Positions 59,801-64,000 of a stretch of DNA of 64,000 nt are shown one piece after another. The DNA is from Augochlora pura (taxonomy: Eukaryota; Arthropoda; Insecta; Hymenoptera; Halictidae). The DNA lies in assembly GCF_028453695.1 (NCBI RefSeq), contig NC_135772.1, positions 9,300,001 to 9,364,000 of the forward strand, in the 5' to 3' direction. The translations under genes and the position numbers were made by a program. The notes below the pieces were generated by a model. That model saw only the letters and a program-made list of their open reading frames with translations, was not told the origin of the DNA and did not search any database. How positions within the stretch are numbered: position 1 is the stretch's first letter; each line of letters begins with the position of its first letter.

Positions 59801-61931
59801 AGACTTTCTGTGTACAGGAGAATTCTTTATATTATTTGCACAATCAGCGCGTTCTTCGAACAGGTTGAATAATGCAAATGACCATCTAATTACATACTAC
59901 AGTCTTACAATAGCCGTCGGGGAATTTATGCTCAGTTTGCCAGGCCAGTCAGATCTTATTTCGCATGGTCTTATCCGATTAAAATTTGATACGACCTTTT
60001 CGTTATACGTATTTATGTCTATGTAGATACTTGTTTCCTTTTCAACGATATTTATGGTTTTAAGTAGATCCTAATCTCGAATGCACCATGAGGTGTGGAG
60101 GAGTGTTGTAAATATTCTCGATCGCGGCAACTCTAATTCTGCTATTTGGCTCTTTGCCGATATTCTCCGTCATGACATTATTATCGTTTTATAAATTTCC
60201 CAATTCCTTTCCATACTAGATTTGTAGTTTTTTAAATAATTGATCCCTATTCTTTCTATTAATAGAATAATCTCTAAACACTTTGATGTGCGAAGTTCGT
60301 CATTTTGAGATTTCATTGCTTTTCCTTAAACACATTAATAACGTTATTCGTTTAGTTAATTAAAATCGGAATACGTCGATAAATACATTAAAGATTTTGT
60401 TTAACACATTAGTTTTACTAACTTAAAATTTGAAGTCATACAATTATTCTCGAAAGTTTTTGAATTTTTGAAATTTGAAACTTCAGTCGTAGATCATTAT
60501 GTTACGTTTCTTCCTTTTAGATTAAACTCATTCCGAACCAGGATTTCGCTGAAGAATTCCATTACTCAGGTTTGCACTTTCGCGAATGCAATTAGTAGAT
60601 GTTATTTGAAAGCGTGTGATTCGCTTAAATGTGTTACGTCCTAATACAACTATCAATGCCCGATGACATATAAGAGATCTACTCATTCTAATTTCGTTGC
60701 GTTCGATTATTTTTCGTATAAATATTCACATCTTTTTACTTATTATTTTTTAATTAATCACGTTATAATTGATCTTTCATTACAACGTGTTGGTAATACG
60801 GATACGTATAAAATCAATTTGTTTTCTTAACGCGTTGATTTATTATGTGAAAAAGACTGAAAAATAAGGATGTGTCATAATTACACTGCAGATTTTACGC
60901 ATTTATGATAACAACGAGTACATGAATGTGAAGCAACGAAATACTTCAGAAATATTTAGAAATAATCTTCTCATATTATTAAAATTGACGCATTTGCTAC
61001 CAACACATATGAAACGGCTATGAATTTATGCATTAGGCAGATTTAAAATTGTAATACACGATATCAATAAATCGTAATATATTTTATCATGCACAGAAAA
61101 ATATAGTTACTGAGATAAAAATCATTATCACAACAAAAGCTGGTAGCGAATGCACGAGCCCTATATCTGATTATAATTTCATTCCATTTTTATAAAATTA
61201 AATGTATTGCTATGTTGCACGTTGGGGAAACTTGTAAATTCATTGTTAGTTTATACCGACAGATTACGTTCCTACTTTCATTCGTTCCAAGTTACACCAA
61301 TTATTTTAAACACATATAAAAATGTCGGGGTACGGAAGGAAATAGGAAGATAAACGAATTCTGTTCGACTCTCGTTTCCCGCGAATTGCTTTAGATCTCG
61401 CACAAAGATCCGTAGTCTAGTCGCGACGATTACACTCTATACCCTCTCTTTCAGAATGACCAATTAAATTTGGTAATTTTCAAGATTGGATAAATAATTG
61501 CGTCATCGAGTCAGTGAACCTGTTTTAAATTAGATGGCATATTGGCTGCAACGCGTACAAATTGCTAACATTACATCAATTTATTGACAGCATTTATTGT
61601 CCGCGTTTGACGCGTCCGTCGCGAACCAAGCGAATCGTGCGACCCTTTGAAACCTGACTCGAAAAGCACCGACCAATGTGAAAAATTTCGATATAAACAG
61701 CCCGGTACCCGTTATTTACGTTCAGTCGGTCGTATCTAACTCGCATAACATCGATTTCCATGCGAGTTGTTTCCAGGCGTTGCCAAAACGGCAAAAACAG
61801 GCCACACGTCAGATCGAGTTCAGACCATTCCATTATATCTGTTAACGATTCTTCATCACGGAACAAGACGACAGCATAGAAACGAAAAAAAAATCGTCTG
61901 AACGACTGCTATCTACAATATATAATACATA
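56861..61931. other. Non-coding stretch
   Basis: AT-rich to about 57480 (possibly more eroded mitochondrial DNA, not recognisable), then GC-richer at about 57750-58640 with short ORFs on both strands that match nothing I know, then ordinary AT-rich DNA. No repeat ends found. Confidence 0.3.
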
Positions 61932-62266
61932 CAGTGCGTCAAAAAAATTATGGGCACAACCAGTTTCCTTTGAATATCTTTAATCTATAAAGTAGTCTAT
62001 TAACATTAATTATGTTTATTAGCGTCTTTTGCCGCACATAAATAGTATGTTTACTGAGAAGTCTCAGTTATTTGCTGTAAGGAAATGAAGTCAAGAAAAC
62101 GAAAAATCCAGAGTCAAAAAAGTATTGGCACACGTACGATTATGCTACAAGAGCAAGTGTTACTCGCTTTCATACGCGGCAATTTCGGATTCAGGAACGC
62201 AATCGTAAACAGAATTTGCTGTTACGTATCTCTTACCTCATTTAACACAATCAGTACGTGTTTACG
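61932..62266 (+). mobile_element. Left end of a Tc1/mariner-like element, cut by the assembly gap
   Basis: After a TA (61930-61931) comes CAGTGCGTCAAAAAAATTAT then GGGCAC, a CAGTG-type terminus. A CAAAAAAGTATTGGCACACG-like motif at about 62116-62135 fits the subterminal region of such elements. A start codon at 62085 opens a basic ORF (MKSRKRK) that runs into the gap. Whether a transposase follows cannot be seen. Confidence 0.4.
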
Positions 62267-62366
62267 NNNNNNNNNNNNNNNNNNNNNNNNNNNNNNNNNN
62301 NNNNNNNNNNNNNNNNNNNNNNNNNNNNNNNNNNNNNNNNNNNNNNNNNNNNNNNNNNNNNNNNNN
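62267..62366. other. Assembly gap (100 N)
   Basis: Exactly 100 N, the usual placeholder for a gap of unknown size. Confidence 0.99.
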
Positions 62367-62429
62367 TAGTATCATTCACGCAAGTTCTATCATAAAATTG
62401 TGCAACATTGTTTGCATTCCAGTTCCAAA

Positions 62430-63456
62430 ATGAACGCGAATGTAACATATACAAGCGCGACGAGCACTTTAGCTGAACTTATGGGCCTCGAGTCGGATGT
62501 AAGAACGGACAAGCCCGAAGATGAACTGGACAACGACCTTGATATCTCACCGGTGACATTGTCTTCAGCCTGGTCCAGAGTGGCAAGACTACTTTTATTA
62601 TCTTCGATGGCCGTTGGCGGCAGCGTCGGCAACGTCTTCATGATTTCCGCGGTAGTGGTCGAGGAGCAGTTGAAGAAACGAGGTCTGCCGGTTGTTATTC
62701 TATCCTCTCGTGAATCTATTGATATCACTATCACGGTCACTGTCAAACGACAGGAAGTCACTTGCAGCACATTGTATCGTCTCACGGACTTCGTGCTCAC
62801 TGTTGTGCATCCAGTTGCATTCCATTCAATTTCAAACATTATTAAGTTAAATCATAAATAATTTCTGAGCTCGATTGAAACGAATTTGTGGTCACAAAAA
62901 CGAATGTCGTATGTTTCCATTTTGGAAATATCGTCGCTGAGAGTTTTGATCACTAAAGCAGTGTTTTAAATTGCACTATGTTTTGTGTCTATCGTATTTG
63001 TTTTCATAATTTTGTTTCTAACGAGTACGTTAACCTCATATTCTCGAACTCAATTGATACATAAACTGAGATTATAACGATAATCCTCTTCAGACTGTAG
63101 ATTTAAAATTTATATTTCGTGTTTAAAATTTATATTTCGTTTAATAATTTTTATCATGAATGCGTATAGTTTATATGTCTGAGATTAAGAATTCCAACAA
63201 CGAGAACAGTTCCTTGATGAGCGAATTTTTGGTTTTCAGGAAACGCGTTCCTCGTGAATGTTGCGTTGGCAGACTTATTGGTAACGGGCCTTGTGATACC
63301 AGTGTCGGTTATCGTGATCCTGGCCGACCATGAAGAGTCATTGAGCACATGCCGATTCGAATGGACACTCGAAGCTCTATGTGTTTTGGTCACGGTGTTA
63401 ACATTGGCAACCATCGCAGCTGAAAATTACACTCGCCTTTGTCTACCGCCGGAAAG
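62430..63456 (+). CDS. 5' part of a rhodopsin-class G-protein-coupled receptor
   Basis: Two coding exons, 62430-62682 and 63240-63456, joined in phase 1 (donor CGAG|gtctgc, rather weak; acceptor ttttcag|GAAAC). Exon 2 ends at a good donor (AAAG|gtaagg) in phase 2, so the gene continues off the window. The N-terminus is acidic, with one N-glycosylation site (NVT), and has no obvious signal peptide. TM1 is LLLLSSMAVGGSVGNVFMI with the class-A GN pair. After a short loop (KKRGN) comes TM2, NVALADLLVTGLVIPVSVI, with the LAxxD aspartate. TM3 is preceded by the disulfide Cys (STCRFEW) and ends AAENYTRL, an ENY in place of the usual D/E-R-Y. Membrane receptor of class A; ligand unknown. A second in-frame ATG upstream (62400) would add 10 residues; I prefer 62430. 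Confidence 0.75.
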
Positions 63457-64000
63457 GTAAGGACACACTTAATACCCGTGACTTCGAGTTTCCGTCTTCT
63501 CTTGCTTCTCTCTCAGCTTTTCATAACGAAAACTACCTCATCAACGATCATGTTACAAGCTGCTGATGCATAGAAGTTGAAAAACTGAAACTGATACATG
63601 AAACGTGAAACTGTTTCGCGACGAATGTAATAATAATGACGAAATGTCAGTAATTTTAACGGATCGGGAAAATAAACGTGTACTTCTATCAAATATTTCA
63701 ATTATTTTCTGGCCCTTTAAGTGAATAATTGAGGCAATCATGTGTTATGCACCTCCAAACTGATGACTATAAACTAATATCCGTGGATGTGCAACCACCT
63801 AAAATTTTAGATGCATTCTCTATCACGTCACAGTGTTTCTAATTCTACAAAGCAGAGTTAATTTTTATTTGTCAATTCGGTAAGGATCAAAATAAAATAA
63901 ATCGAGCTCTTGTTCTTTTAAAGTTTACTGCGAAAGTTCAAGATAAAGTTATTTAGTCGGAAACTGCATTGATAATTTTTCAGAAAAATATCTTTCTGTT
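63457..64000. other. Intron of the GPCR gene (to window end)
   Basis: Begins with the donor gtaagg. The short minus-strand ORFs here are chance. No third exon was recognised before the window ends. Confidence 0.5.

Noticed and set aside
1..64000. tRNA genes and CRISPR arrays
   Set aside because: No tRNA A/B-box plus cloverleaf was noticed on reading either strand, and no regularly spaced repeat array is present. A covariance-model scan could still find a tRNA I missed.

Overview
The window is AT-rich, intron-bearing, transposon-littered animal nuclear DNA with one 100-bp assembly gap (62267-62366). Short introns, mariner/Tc1/piggyBac remnants, solo LTRs, a mitochondrial 16S rRNA fragment of insect type and a rhodopsin-family receptor together suggest an insect. 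Hymenoptera (ant or bee) is my inference from the look of the repeats; no marker in the window proves it.

The main content is a pair of unrecognised multi-exon genes in tail-to-tail orientation: gene A on + (4713-9988) and gene B on - (28410-21158). They are paralogues. Four consecutive internal coding exons have exactly the same lengths (118, 145, 88 and 370 nt) and the same intron phases. Their proteins align through a helical N-terminal region of about 250-300 residues. Both then enter one giant, low-complexity last exon (about 1,200 codons) that opens with a SUMO-interaction-type motif (FIDLTDD / IIDLTSD) followed by a basic K-L-x-W-L block. Both also carry SUMO-acceptor-type motifs, including a shared QSIKQEL. 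Gene A has an in-frame TAA (6025-6027) with alignable coding sequence on both sides and an otherwise open frame of more than 1,200 codons. It is therefore a recent break, a read-through gene, or a sequence error. This pair is the best candidate for something undescribed.

The 11-kb spacer between the two genes holds a GC-rich island with broken minus-strand ORFs (11.3-12.65 kb, possibly an old RNA-virus-derived insertion), two solo LTRs with 4-bp target duplications (13515-14220 and 15274-15791) and a foldback element (17801-18307).

From 28.6 to 62.3 kb I see no convincing host gene. The region contains two GC/CpG-rich blocks with GA, TC and TTG microsatellites (32.5-35.2 kb), several TTAA-flanked piggyBac-type elements (29221-29453; 42877-43552 with a transposase C-terminus; 52001-52319), two Tc1-like elements (47050-47910; 50657-52567, the latter carrying one of the piggyBac MITEs nested inside it), an internally deleted mariner (53008-53492), a mitochondrial 16S insertion (about 56310-56860) and the start of another Tc1-like element running into the gap.

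The right end (62430-63456) holds the first two coding exons of a rhodopsin-class GPCR that runs off the window. Gene function is stated only where motifs support it. The paralogous pair, the small exon candidates and the viral-like island remain unidentified.
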